Assembly: GCA_001263235.1 (NCBI GenBank)
Contig: LGRD01000032.1
Location: 186,001-250,000 of the forward strand
Origin: Methylibium sp. NZG
GTDB taxonomy: Bacteria > Pseudomonadota > Gammaproteobacteria > Burkholderiales > Burkholderiaceae_C
DNA: 64,000 nucleotides
Direction of reading: 5' to 3'
Made by a program: the position numbers and the translations under genes
The notes under the pieces: generated by a model
The model's database searches: none
What the model was told of the DNA's origin: nothing
What the model saw: the letters and a program-made list of their open reading frames with translations, nothing else
In this document: piece after piece, positions 1-8,603 of the stretch
Layout: every line of letters begins with the position of its first letter
Numbering within the stretch: the first letter of the stretch is position 1

Positions 1-107
1 TGTTCCGCAACCAGTGGTACGCAACGCCGGACCAGCTGCGCCGCTGGAGCGCGCTGACGGTGCAGGCTGCGCGCCAGCCGCTGGTGATGCGCGATGGCGA
101 TGCTTGA
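1..107 (+). CDS. C-terminal end of an unidentified protein (5' end outside window)
   Basis: An open frame enters from the left edge (codons from position 3) and stops at TGA 105-107, leaving about 34 residues that include the stretch NQWYATPDQLRRW. The composition and codon use look like real coding sequence of this genome. The fragment is too short to assign a family. The stop lies 64 bases before the phospholipase start, so the two genes could be co-transcribed. Confidence 0.5.
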   Translation, partial: FRNQWYATPDQLRRWSALTVQAARQPLVMRDGDA

Positions 108-171
108 ACGCGCCTCGCCTCCGACCGCCCGGGACCCCCGCCACGCCTCACCCCGCACAGGAGCCCAGACC

Positions 172-1086
172 ATGACGCCATTGCCTGTTCCATCCGCTTC
201 GGCCCTCTCGGCCAGTTCGGCCAGTTCATCCCCACCCCGGCGCCCACGGGTGGCGCTGGTGCTGGGCAGCGGCGGGGTGCGCAGCATCGCCGCGGTCGGC
301 ATCGTCGACCGGCTCGCGGTCGAGGGCATTCGCCCCGACCTGGTGGTCGGCTGCAGCTCGGGCGCGCTGTTCGGCGCCACCATCGCGATGGGCATGCCGG
401 CCGACAAGGCGCTTCAAGCCGCCACCACGCTGTGGTCGGCCGAGCTGACGCAGCAGCCCCGCTGGCGCGCGTACCCGCAGATCGTGGCACCCAAGCTGGC
501 CGGCTTCGATGCCGACTTTGCGCTGCGCGACAACCGCCTCATCGCCGAGCGGCTGGACAGCGCCTTCGGCGACCTTCGCCTGGAGGACCTGCGCACGCCA
601 CTGCGCGTGGCCGCCACCGATGCGCAGAGCGGCGAGCCGGTGGTGCTGACGAAAGGCCCGCTGACGCGCGCGCTGCTGGCCAGCATGGCCGTGCCGTTCA
701 TCTTCCCGAGCGTCGAGGTCGATGGCCGGCGGCTGGTGGACGGCGTGATCTCGGACCCGCTGCCGGTGGGCGCCGCGCAAGACGCCGACCTGGTGATCGC
801 ACTCGGCTTCGACGGCGCCATGCCGCGCCGCGTGGACCGCGCGTCGCGCCTGGCGGCGCAGGCCACCACCTCGCTCATCAACAACCTGATGCACGCGCGG
901 CTGGCGGCGGCGCGGGCGCGCGGGCAGCGCATCGTGAGCCTGGAGCTGGGGCTGGAGCGCAAGGTCGGCCTGTGGGAGACGGCGGCGCTGCCGTACCTGT
1001 TCGAAGCCGGCCGGCGCGCGGCGGCCTTGCAGTTGCCGCGCATCCTGCACCTGCTGCATGACACGGCGCAGGCGCGGGCAGCCTGA
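172..1086 (+). CDS. Patatin-like phospholipase family protein (RssA-like)
   Basis: A serine hydrolase of the patatin family, expected to cleave acyl esters of phospholipids; 304 residues from ATG 172. That start is chosen because AGGAG lies at 159-163, while an upstream in-frame ATG at 94 would overlap the preceding gene. Visible motifs are the glycine-rich oxyanion-hole segment GSGGVRS near residues 30-36, the nucleophile elbow GCSSG with Ser about residue 62, and the catalytic Asp of DGV about residue 190, giving a Ser-Asp dyad. The canonical third residue of DGG/DGA is Val here. There is no signal peptide; residues 1-20 are Ala/Ser/Pro-rich. The substrate cannot be deduced. RssA-type proteins are usually small stand-alone patatins, which fits the length. 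Confidence 0.85.
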   Translation: MTPLPVPSASALSASSASSSPPRRPRVALVLGSGGVRSIAAVGIVDRLAVEGIRPDLVVGCSSGALFGATIAMGMPADKALQAATTLWSAELTQQPRWRAYPQIVAPKLAGFDADFALRDNRLIAERLDSAFGDLRLEDLRTPLRVAATDAQSGEPVVLTKGPLTRALLASMAVPFIFPSVEVDGRRLVDGVISDPLPVGAAQDADLVIALGFDGAMPRRVDRASRLAAQATTSLINNLMHARLAAARARGQRIVSLELGLERKVGLWETAALPYLFEAGRRAAALQLPRILHLLHDTAQARAA

Positions 1087-1247
1087 GGTGATGTGAGCCG
1101 GCGCGAGACGGCGGCGCTGCGCCTCGCGCGCCGATGCGCGCGGCGCACTGCGTTGCGTTGTCGGCAGTCAATCGGCATCGGTCGCATCGGTCGGTTGACG
1201 ATGCAGGGCCAAAGGCCTACGGTCGAAGACTGAACCGAGACCCTGCC

Positions 1248-1979
1248 ATGACGACCGCCCCCGACTCCGACCCCGCCCTTCACGCAGCAGCCACCTCGCC
1301 GATACCGGCGCCGCAGCAGACGGCGCAGCCCCTGCTGCTGCCGATCGCCGTCGCGATCGTCGAAGACGAGCCCGAGGTGCGCCTGCGCTTTGAAGACGCG
1401 GTGCGCGCGCACCCGCGGCTGTCGTGGCAGTTCTCGGCCGGCAACGTGGCCGACGCGATCGCACTCAGCGCGCAGCGCCCGGCCAACGTGTACCTGGTGG
1501 ATTTGGGCCTGCCCGACCGCGACGGGCGCGACTTCATCCGCTGGCTGGTGCAGCAGCAACCCGAGGCGCTGCCGATGGTGGTGACGGTGTTCGGCGACGA
1601 CGAACACGTGCTGACGAGTCTGGAGGCCGGCGCGATGGGCTACCTGCTGAAGGACGCGCCGGCAAGCGAGATTGCGCTGCGCATCGTCGAGCTGCACGAG
1701 GGCGGCTCGCCGATCAGCCCGTCGGTGGCGCGCTCGGTGATCCGCCGCTTTGCCAAGGCGCCGCCGGGCGTGCCCATGGTGGACGACAACCCGCTGAGCC
1801 AACGCGAGCTGGAAGTGCTGCGCCTGATCGAAAAGGGCATGACCTACGACGAAGTGGCGCAGGTGCTGGAGCTGTCGTGGCACACCGTCACCGCGTACCT
1901 GCGCCGCGTGTACCGCAAGCTGCAGGTGCATTCGCGCGGCGAGGCGGTGTTCGAGGCGCGCCAGCGCGGCATTCTGTAG
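1248..1979 (+). CDS. NarL/FixJ-family response regulator
   Basis: Two-component response regulator, 243 residues from ATG 1248. After a variable 32-residue leader comes a receiver domain with the acidic pair in VEDEPEV (about residues 40-46), the phospho-acceptor Asp in LVDLGLPD (about residue 85) and the conserved Lys in LLKDAP. The C-terminus is a LuxR-type helix-turn-helix (LSQRELEVLRLIEKG through the recognition helix TVTAYLRRVYRKL). The cognate kinase begins immediately after the stop codon, so the two are surely one operon. The target genes are unknown. The leader is unusually long, and an internal start nearer the receiver domain cannot be excluded. Confidence 0.9.
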   Translation: MTTAPDSDPALHAAATSPIPAPQQTAQPLLLPIAVAIVEDEPEVRLRFEDAVRAHPRLSWQFSAGNVADAIALSAQRPANVYLVDLGLPDRDGRDFIRWLVQQQPEALPMVVTVFGDDEHVLTSLEAGAMGYLLKDAPASEIALRIVELHEGGSPISPSVARSVIRRFAKAPPGVPMVDDNPLSQRELEVLRLIEKGMTYDEVAQVLELSWHTVTAYLRRVYRKLQVHSRGEAVFEARQRGIL

Positions 1980-3980
1980 GTGCGTCGTGTGAGCGTGCGC
2001 AGCGGGCCGCAGAGTTTGAGTCAGCGCGTGGGCTCGCCCGTTGCCGAGCTTTGTCGCTGGTGCGGCCAGCGCCTCTGGCCTGGCGGGGCCGCTGCGCTCG
2101 TTGCGCTGCTGTGCCTTGCGGCGGCGACGGTGCTGGTCCGCGCCCAGCCCGCAGCGCCCGGGGCCGAGCAGCACGTCGTGCGCATCGCCAACGCGACGCT
2201 GCACGACCTGGACCGTGGCACGACCGACACGCTGACCGAGCTGCCCGCGCGCCGCCTGCTCGTACCGCGCGACTTTCGGCGCTTCCGGCTCGAAGCGACG
2301 TTCGATCTGCCGTCCCGCTCGGTCGCGCCGCTGTGGGCGCTGTACCACCGCCAGCTCAGCGACGGCGCGCGCGTGCGCATCAACGGTGTGGTCGTCGGCG
2401 ACGTGCCGACCTCGACCGCCGACACCGCGGTGCTCAACGTGCGGCCCTTCATGTTCATCGTGCCGGTGGAGCTGCTGCGCATTGGGGCCAACCGGCTCGA
2501 GATGGAATGGGCCACGCACGACTCGATTCAGCACATCGCCGCCGCATTCGTCGGCCCGGCCGACGTGGTTCGCACGCATTACGAGCGGCGCTTCTTCTGG
2601 CAGAACACGATGGCGCAGGTGGGGCTCGACTTTGCGCTCGTCAACGCAGCGATCCTGATGGGCATTTTTGCGCTGCGCCGCCACGAAGCGCGTTACCTGC
2701 TGATGGGGCTGACGGCGCTGAGCTGGGCCAACGTGTGCTTTGCTTACCTGCTGCCGCCGATGCCGGCGGCGCTGCTGCCGTACTGGCACCTCGTGCGGCT
2801 GACCGGCATTGCCGGCGTGGCCGGCTGTTGCTGGGCCGTGCTGTGGCTGGAGACGGCGCCGAGCCACCCGTTCTTCGGCCGTCTGTGCCTGGCCTGGGGC
2901 GCCGTCGGGCCGGCGTGGTACCTGCTCAACCTGTGGCTGTTCGACACCACCGACTCGAACGCCATTGAAGCGTACTGGGGCGGCACGATGGTGGCGCTGG
3001 GCCTGTACCCGATGCTGCGGCTGGCGCGTTCGCTGCTGCAGCGGTGGGCCTGGCGCCGCGGCGTCTTCCTGCTCGCCGCCGTTGCGGGCATGCTGGCGGG
3101 CAGCGCGGACCTGATGATGTCGGCCACCGGCACCGGCTTGTTCGGGTCGATCGGCTACTCGGCCCAGGCCACCTCGCCGCTGTGGTTCACCGCGATGGTG
3201 GCGGTGCTGGTGAAGGACTTCGCCGACTTTCTGGTGAACCAGCGCCAGCAGAACGAGCTGATGGCGCGCAAGCTCGCCGAACAGCAGGCGGCGCTGCAGC
3301 GCTTGCATCAACTCGACCAGCAGCGCCAGCGCGAACGCGCCGCGCTGCAAGAGCGCCAGCGCATCATGCAGGACATCCACGACGGGCTGGGCTCGCAGCT
3401 CGTGAGTTCGCTGGCGCTGAGCGAGCGCGGCGCGCTGAACGCGCAGCAAACGAGCGCGCTGCTGCGCGAATGCATCGACGACCTGCGCCTGGCCATCGAC
3501 AGCCTGGCCGGCAGCGACGACAACTTTGCGGTGATGGCCGGCAACCTGCGCTTTCGCATGGAGCCGCGCCTGCGCGCCGCCGGCATCGTGCTGAAGTGGA
3601 ACAGCGCTGCGCTGAATGCCTCGGCCGCCGTGCCGGCCGCGCACGCGCTGCCGCTGCTGCGCATCTTGCAAGAGAGCCTGAGCAACGCGCTGAAGCACTC
3701 GCGCGCCAGCGAGATCGTGGTGATGCTGCGCACCGACGAGGCCGGCCTGCACATCGGCGTCAGCGACAACGGCATCGGCTTCGACGCACCGTGCTTGCAG
3801 CAGGGCAAAGGCGTGAGCGGGATGGAAAAGCGCGCGCGGGGGATCGGGGCCGAATTGCAGATCGAGAGCGGGCCGGGCGCGGGGGGCACGCGTGTGCGGG
3901 TGAGTTTGCCGCTGGGGCGGCCGGCGGCCGAGGCCCCAGGAAATCACTACTCTGTCGCCAACACCCCGCCCGTATCCTGA
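1980..3980 (+). CDS. Membrane sensor histidine kinase, 7TMR-DISM-like sensor with HisKA_3/HATPase_c
   Basis: About 666 residues, partner of the preceding regulator. The likely GTG start at 1980 directly follows its TAG; GTG 1989 is an alternative. In order: an N-terminal membrane segment (about residues 30-50), an extracytoplasmic beta-sandwich-like region (about 55-210), some seven hydrophobic helices (about 215-400), a Gln-rich coiled coil (about 415-460), a HisKA_3 box with QDIHDGLGSQL (phospho-His about 467), and an ATPase domain with ESLSNALKHS, SDNGIGF and a C-terminal GTRVRVSLPL. This is the architecture of 7TMR-DISM receptors joined to a NarX/DesK-type kinase. The ligand is unknown; DISM sensors are generally thought to bind small, often carbohydrate-like molecules. 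Confidence 0.88.
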   Translation: MRRVSVRSGPQSLSQRVGSPVAELCRWCGQRLWPGGAAALVALLCLAAATVLVRAQPAAPGAEQHVVRIANATLHDLDRGTTDTLTELPARRLLVPRDFRRFRLEATFDLPSRSVAPLWALYHRQLSDGARVRINGVVVGDVPTSTADTAVLNVRPFMFIVPVELLRIGANRLEMEWATHDSIQHIAAAFVGPADVVRTHYERRFFWQNTMAQVGLDFALVNAAILMGIFALRRHEARYLLMGLTALSWANVCFAYLLPPMPAALLPYWHLVRLTGIAGVAGCCWAVLWLETAPSHPFFGRLCLAWGAVGPAWYLLNLWLFDTTDSNAIEAYWGGTMVALGLYPMLRLARSLLQRWAWRRGVFLLAAVAGMLAGSADLMMSATGTGLFGSIGYSAQATSPLWFTAMVAVLVKDFADFLVNQRQQNELMARKLAEQQAALQRLHQLDQQRQRERAALQERQRIMQDIHDGLGSQLVSSLALSERGALNAQQTSALLRECIDDLRLAIDSLAGSDDNFAVMAGNLRFRMEPRLRAAGIVLKWNSAALNASAAVPAAHALPLLRILQESLSNALKHSRASEIVVMLRTDEAGLHIGVSDNGIGFDAPCLQQGKGVSGMEKRARGIGAELQIESGPGAGGTRVRVSLPLGRPAAEAPGNHYSVANTPPVS

Positions 3981-4017
3981 GATCGGCGCGCAGTGCCGCC
4001 GCCCCCCAGGAGACCCG

Positions 4018-4983
4018 ATGCTTCCCAAGACCCTCTTTCTCGGCGCCAGCCTCGCCGTCGCCGCCCTGGCGAGCGCTGCGGCCACCGCCCAGACCTTCCC
4101 CACCAAACCCATCCGCCTGGTCGTCACCTTCCCCGCCGCCGGCGCGCCCGACATCCTGGCGCGGCTGTTTGCCGAGAAGGCGCAGCTCGGCCAGCCGGTG
4201 GTGGTGGACAACAAGCCCGGCGCGGGCGGCAACATCGGCGCCGACATGGTGGCCAAGGCGCCGGCCGATGGCTACACGCTGGTGATGGGCACGGTGGGCA
4301 CGCACTCGATCAACGGCGCGCTGTACAGCAAGATGCCCTACGACATGGTGAAGGACTTTGCGCCGGTCGCGCACGTGGCCTCGGCGCCGAACCTGCTGGT
4401 GGTCAACAACGACGTGCCAGTCAAGACGGTGGCCGAACTCATCACCTACATGAAGGCCAACCCGAACAAGCTGAGCTTCGGCTCGCCGGGCATCGGCACC
4501 TCGGTGCATGTGTCGGGCGAGTTGTTCAAGTCGCTCACCGGCACGCAGATGCAGCACGTGCCTTACAAGGGCCGGCAGTTCGCGATTCCCGATCTGGTGG
4601 GCGGGCAGATCCAGCTGATGTTCGACAACATGCCGTCGGCGCTGCCGATGGCCAAGGAGGGCAAGATCCGCGCGATCGCGCAGACCACCGCCAAGCGCTC
4701 GCCAGCGGCGCCCGACGTGCCGACCGTGGCCGAGACGGTGCCGGGCTTCGAAGCCACCACGTGGTTCGCGGTGTTCGCGCCGGCTGGCACGCCGCGCGAC
4801 GTGGTGATGCGCGTCAACACCGAGTTGCAGCGCGTGTTCAAGCTGCCCGAGGTGGCCGACAAGCTCAAGACGCTCGGCCTGGAGCCGTGGATCTCCACGC
4901 CGGAGGAGCTGGCGAGCTACCAGGCGGCCGAGATCACGAAGTGGGCGAAGGTGGTGAAGGAGTCGGGCGCGAAAGCGGACTGA
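4018..4983 (+). CDS. Tripartite tricarboxylate transporter substrate-binding protein (Bug family)
   Basis: Periplasmic receptor of the TctC/Bug family, 321 residues, with a cleavable signal peptide (residues 1-24, ending ASAAATAQ). The mature protein begins with the family hallmark FPTKPIRLVVTFPAAGAPD and continues with VVDNKPGAGG, both typical of the carboxylate-binding cleft. AGGAG stands just before ATG 4018. It is the first gene of a catabolic set that includes an aldehyde dehydrogenase, so it may deliver an organic acid fed to that pathway. No TctA/TctB membrane genes are nearby, which is common for Bug proteins in Burkholderiales. Confidence 0.93.
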   Translation: MLPKTLFLGASLAVAALASAAATAQTFPTKPIRLVVTFPAAGAPDILARLFAEKAQLGQPVVVDNKPGAGGNIGADMVAKAPADGYTLVMGTVGTHSINGALYSKMPYDMVKDFAPVAHVASAPNLLVVNNDVPVKTVAELITYMKANPNKLSFGSPGIGTSVHVSGELFKSLTGTQMQHVPYKGRQFAIPDLVGGQIQLMFDNMPSALPMAKEGKIRAIAQTTAKRSPAAPDVPTVAETVPGFEATTWFAVFAPAGTPRDVVMRVNTELQRVFKLPEVADKLKTLGLEPWISTPEELASYQAAEITKWAKVVKESGAKAD

Positions 4984-5022
4984 GCCGGGCCCGGGCTGGT
5001 CGGCCGGACTTGTCGGCAAGGC

Positions 5023-5045
5023 CTGCTGGCGGGGCTTGCCAGCAG
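5023..5045 (+). terminator. Hairpin between the Bug gene and the aldehyde dehydrogenase gene
   Basis: An eight-base perfect inverted repeat (CTGCTGGC / GCCAGCAG) encloses a seven-base loop. There is no T-run, so it is at best a weak or processing hairpin. It lies in the 129-base gap 4984-5112, which also repeats the short string CTTGTCGGC. Confidence 0.3.
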
Positions 5046-5112
5046 CACTTGTCGGCCGATCGAAGGCCGAGGCACACTGGCAGCTTCCCGCTTCATCACG
5101 AAAGGCGCCGCC

Positions 5113-6549
5113 ATGGCCAAGCTCTTCATCAACGGCCAGTGGGTCGCCGCCACGCGCGGCGAGACGCTGCCCGTCATCGACCCGAGCACCGGCGAGGTGT
5201 TCGACGAACTCGCGCGCGGCACGGCTGCCGACATCGACCTCGCCGTGGCCGCCGCGCGCGCCGCGCTGAACGGCCCTTGGGGCAAGCTCACCGCCACCGA
5301 CCGCGGGCGCATCCTGCTCAAGATGAGCGCGTTGATCCTGGCACGCAGCGAGGAACTGGCACAGCTCGAAGCGCGCGACACCGGCAAGCCGATCTCGCAG
5401 GCGCGCAACGACATCACCGTGGCCGCGCGCTACTGCGAGTTCTACGGCGGCGCGGCCGACAAGGTGCACGGCGTGCAGGTGCCGTACCTCAACGACTTTC
5501 ACGTCGTGGTGCTGCGCGAGCCGTATGGTGTGACGGCGCACATCCTGCCCTGGAACTACCCGGCGCAGATGTTCGGCCGCTCGGTGGTGCCGGCGCTGGC
5601 GATGGGCAATGCGGCGGTGCTGAAGCCGTCCGAGGACGCCTGCCTGTCGCCGCTGGCCTTCTGCGCCATCGCCAAGGAAGCCGGGTTGCCCGACGGCGCG
5701 TTGAACGTGGTGACAGGCCTGGGCGAAGAGGCCGGCGCCGCGCTGACCGCGCACCGCGACATCGACTTCGTCACCTTCACCGGCAGCCCCGAGGTCGGCA
5801 CGATGGTGCAGCAGGCGGCCGCGGTGCGCACGCTGAAGGTGGTGCTGGAGCTGGGGGGCAAGAGCCCGCAGATCGTCTTCGACGATGCCGACCTGGAGCG
5901 CGCGGTGGGCTTCGTGCTGAAGGCGATCACGCAGAACGGCGGGCAGACGTGTTCTGCAGGCAGCCGGCTGCTGGTGCAGCGCGGCGTGTACGACAAGTTC
6001 GTCGCGATGGTGGCCGAGCGCTTTGCACAAAGCGCCGCCGGCACACCGGCGATGGACCGCGACTGCGGGCCGCTCATCAATGCGGCGCAGAAGGCGCGCG
6101 TCGAGGGCTTCATCCGCCAGGCGCGTGAGTCGGGCATCCCGGTGCTGGCGCAAGGCCAGGTAGCGTCTGGCGTTCACCCCGGCGGCTACTACGTCGCGCC
6201 CACGCTGTTCGGCCCGGTGCCGCGCGACCACCGGCTGGCGTGCGAGGAAGTGTTCGGCCCGGTGCTGGCCGCCATTCCGTTCGACACCGAAGAAGACGCG
6301 ATCGCACTCGCCAACGCCACCGACTACGGCCTGATCGCCGCCGTGTGGACACGCGATGGCGGCCGCCAGACGCGCGTGGCGCGGCGCATGAAGTGCGGGC
6401 AGGTCTACATCAATTGTTATGGTGCCGGTGGCGGCGTGGAGCTGCCTTTCGGCGGCGTGAAGAAGAGCGGCCACGGGCGCGAAAAAGGCTTTATGGCGCT
6501 GGAAGAGTTCTGCACGGTGAAGACCGTGGTGCAGTACTTCGGGCAATAG
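5113..6549 (+). CDS. NAD(P)-dependent aldehyde dehydrogenase
   Basis: Aldehyde dehydrogenase superfamily enzyme, 478 residues, oxidising an aldehyde to a carboxylate. Seen are the cofactor segment LPWNYPAQMFG, the general-base motif ELGGKSPQ, the catalytic Cys in GGQTCSAGSR (about residue 280) and the C-terminal EVFGPVLAAIPF. Length and motifs match betaine/gamma-aminobutyraldehyde-type ALDHs; the exact substrate cannot be read from sequence. ATG 5113 is preceded by GAAAGG. The following SDR and acyl-CoA dehydrogenase genes run in the same direction, so an operon is likely. Confidence 0.92.
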   Translation: MAKLFINGQWVAATRGETLPVIDPSTGEVFDELARGTAADIDLAVAAARAALNGPWGKLTATDRGRILLKMSALILARSEELAQLEARDTGKPISQARNDITVAARYCEFYGGAADKVHGVQVPYLNDFHVVVLREPYGVTAHILPWNYPAQMFGRSVVPALAMGNAAVLKPSEDACLSPLAFCAIAKEAGLPDGALNVVTGLGEEAGAALTAHRDIDFVTFTGSPEVGTMVQQAAAVRTLKVVLELGGKSPQIVFDDADLERAVGFVLKAITQNGGQTCSAGSRLLVQRGVYDKFVAMVAERFAQSAAGTPAMDRDCGPLINAAQKARVEGFIRQARESGIPVLAQGQVASGVHPGGYYVAPTLFGPVPRDHRLACEEVFGPVLAAIPFDTEEDAIALANATDYGLIAAVWTRDGGRQTRVARRMKCGQVYINCYGAGGGVELPFGGVKKSGHGREKGFMALEEFCTVKTVVQYFGQ

Positions 6550-6603
6550 CCCGCGGCGAATTGCCGTTCAAGACATTCGATCCACTCAACCCAGGAGCAG
6601 GTC

Positions 6604-7353
6604 ATGAGACTCAAGGACAAGATCGCCATCGTCACCGGCGCGGCCAGCGGCTTCGGCGCGGAGATCGCGCGCCAGTACGTGGCCCACGGCGCCAAGGTGG
6701 CGGTGGCCGACATCAACGGCACGGGCGCCAAGACCGTGGCCGCCGAACTGGGCGACAACGCGATTGCAGTGAGCTGCGACGTCACGAAACGCGCCGACAT
6801 CGACGCGCTGGTGGCCGCCACCGTGGCGCGCTGGGGCCAGCTCGACATCGTCGTCAACAACGCCGGCTGGACGCACAAGAACGGCCCGCTGCTCGATGTG
6901 GATGAGGCGACCTTCGACAAGGTCTACGACATCAACGTGAAAAGCATCTTCCACATGGTTCACGCCGTGGTGCCGCTGATGCGCAAGGCGCGCCAGGGCG
7001 TGATCTTGAACGTCGGCTCCACCGCCGGCCTTCGCCCCCGCCCAGGTCTGACTTGGTACAACAGCTCGAAGGGCGCGGTGAACCTGATGAGCAAGTCGCT
7101 CGCCGTGGAACTGGGGCCCGACAACATCCGCGTGAATGCGATCTGCCCGGTGATGGGTGCCACCGGCCTGCTCGAATCCTTCATGGGCATGCCCGACACG
7201 CCGGAGAACCGCAAGAAGTTCATCGCGACGATCCCGATGGGGCGGCTCTCGACGCCGCTGGACATCGCGAAGGCGGCGGTGTTTCTGGCGAGCGACGACG
7301 CGGAGTTCATCACCGGGGTGGAGTTTCCGGTCGATGGCGGGCGCACGGTGTAG
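6604..7353 (+). CDS. SDR family oxidoreductase
   Basis: Classical short-chain dehydrogenase, 249 residues. It has the Rossmann motif TGAASGFG (about residues 11-18), the NNAG-type motif VVNNAGW, and the active-site YNSSK with Tyr about 155 and Lys about 159. It ends with the usual FITGVEFPVDGGR segment. The acidic residue after the second strand (VADING) suggests NAD preference. AGGAG lies just upstream. It probably oxidises a hydroxy or keto intermediate of the pathway encoded by its neighbours; the substrate is not identifiable. Confidence 0.92.
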   Translation: MRLKDKIAIVTGAASGFGAEIARQYVAHGAKVAVADINGTGAKTVAAELGDNAIAVSCDVTKRADIDALVAATVARWGQLDIVVNNAGWTHKNGPLLDVDEATFDKVYDINVKSIFHMVHAVVPLMRKARQGVILNVGSTAGLRPRPGLTWYNSSKGAVNLMSKSLAVELGPDNIRVNAICPVMGATGLLESFMGMPDTPENRKKFIATIPMGRLSTPLDIAKAAVFLASDDAEFITGVEFPVDGGRTV

Positions 7354-7377
7354 CCCGCCCTTCGACGCGACCCTTCG

Positions 7378-8550
7378 ATGCAATCCACCAGCGACCGCTA
7401 CGCCGACATCCGCGACGCCGTGCGCGCGTTGTGCGCGCAGTTCCCGCCCGAGTACCACCGCGAGGTGGACGCCCAACGCGGCTACCCCGCCGCCTTCGTC
7501 GACGCCCTGACGAAAGCCGGCTGGCTGGCCGCGCTGATCCCGCAGCAGTACGGCGGCTCCGGCCTGGGCTTGTGCGAGGCCTCGGTCATCATGGAAGAGA
7601 TCAACCGCGCCGGCGGCAACTCCGGCGCGTGCCACGGCCAGATGTACAACATGGGCACGCTGCTGCGCCACGGCTCGGCCGAGCAGAAGCAGCGCTGGCT
7701 GCCCAAGATCGCCAGCGGCGAGTTGCGACTGCAGTCGATGGGCGTGACCGAACCGAGCACCGGCACCGACACGACGAAGATCAAGACCACGGCTGTCAGG
7801 CAAGGCGGCCCGCGCGGCGACCGCTACGTGGTCAACGGCCAAAAGGTCTGGATCTCGCGCGTGCAGCACTCCGACCTGATGATCCTGCTGGCGCGCACCA
7901 CGCCGCTGGCCGACGTGAAGAAGAAGAGCGAGGGCCTGTCGATCTTCCTCGTCGACCTGCGCGACGCGGTGGGCCACGGCCTGACGGTGCGGCCGATTCT
8001 GAACATGGTCAACCACGAGACGAACGAGCTCTTCTTCGAAAACCTGGAGATCCCGGCCGAGAACCTGATCGGCACCGAGGGCCAGGGCTTCAAGTACATC
8101 CTCGACGGGCTGAACGCCGAGCGCACGCTGATCGCGGCGGAGTGCATCGGCGACGGGCGATGGTTCATCGACCGGGTGACGAAGTACGTGAACGAGCGCG
8201 TGGTGTTCGGCCGGCCGATCGGCCAGAACCAGGGCGTGCAGTTCCCGATCGCCGAGGCGCACATCGAGGTCGAGGCGGCCGACCTGATGCGCTGGAAAGC
8301 GTGTGAGCTGTTCGACGCCCACCAGCCCTGCGGCGCCGAAGCGAACATGGCCAAGTACCTCGCCGCCAAGGCCTCGTGGGAGGCGGCCAACGCCTGCATC
8401 CAGTTCCACGGCGGCTTCGGCTTCGCGTGCGAATACGACGTGGAGCGCAAGTTCCGCGAGACGCGGCTGTACCAGGTGGCGCCGATTTCGACCAACCTGA
8501 TCCTGAGCTACGTGGCCGAACACGTGCTGGGCCTGCCGCGGTCGTTCTGA
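7378..8550 (+). CDS. Acyl-CoA dehydrogenase
   Basis: FAD-dependent acyl-CoA dehydrogenase family, 390 residues. An N-terminal helical domain (about 1-115) is followed by the flavin-binding beta domain with QSMGVTEPSTGTDT and KVWISR, then the C-terminal helical bundle with FGRPIGQNQGVQFPIAEA and QFHGGFGFACEYDVER. The tail YQVAPISTNL differs from the IAEGT string of fatty-acid enzymes but keeps the overall frame. It desaturates a CoA thioester, probably of a short or branched acid given the PrpD-like gene downstream. It starts 24 bases after the SDR stop. Confidence 0.92.
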   Translation: MQSTSDRYADIRDAVRALCAQFPPEYHREVDAQRGYPAAFVDALTKAGWLAALIPQQYGGSGLGLCEASVIMEEINRAGGNSGACHGQMYNMGTLLRHGSAEQKQRWLPKIASGELRLQSMGVTEPSTGTDTTKIKTTAVRQGGPRGDRYVVNGQKVWISRVQHSDLMILLARTTPLADVKKKSEGLSIFLVDLRDAVGHGLTVRPILNMVNHETNELFFENLEIPAENLIGTEGQGFKYILDGLNAERTLIAAECIGDGRWFIDRVTKYVNERVVFGRPIGQNQGVQFPIAEAHIEVEAADLMRWKACELFDAHQPCGAEANMAKYLAAKASWEAANACIQFHGGFGFACEYDVERKFRETRLYQVAPISTNLILSYVAEHVLGLPRSF

Positions 8551-8603
8551 CGCGCGGTCACTGCGCGCTCCACTTTGCACGCTCCAATCGAGGCGACTTG
8601 CGC

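Noticed and set aside
414-4256. Very long minus-strand open frame (1280 codons) opposite the phospholipase and two-component genes
   Set aside because: It is antisense to three well-supported genes, has no domain and is rich in Arg/His/Ala, as expected for shadow frames in G+C-rich DNA.
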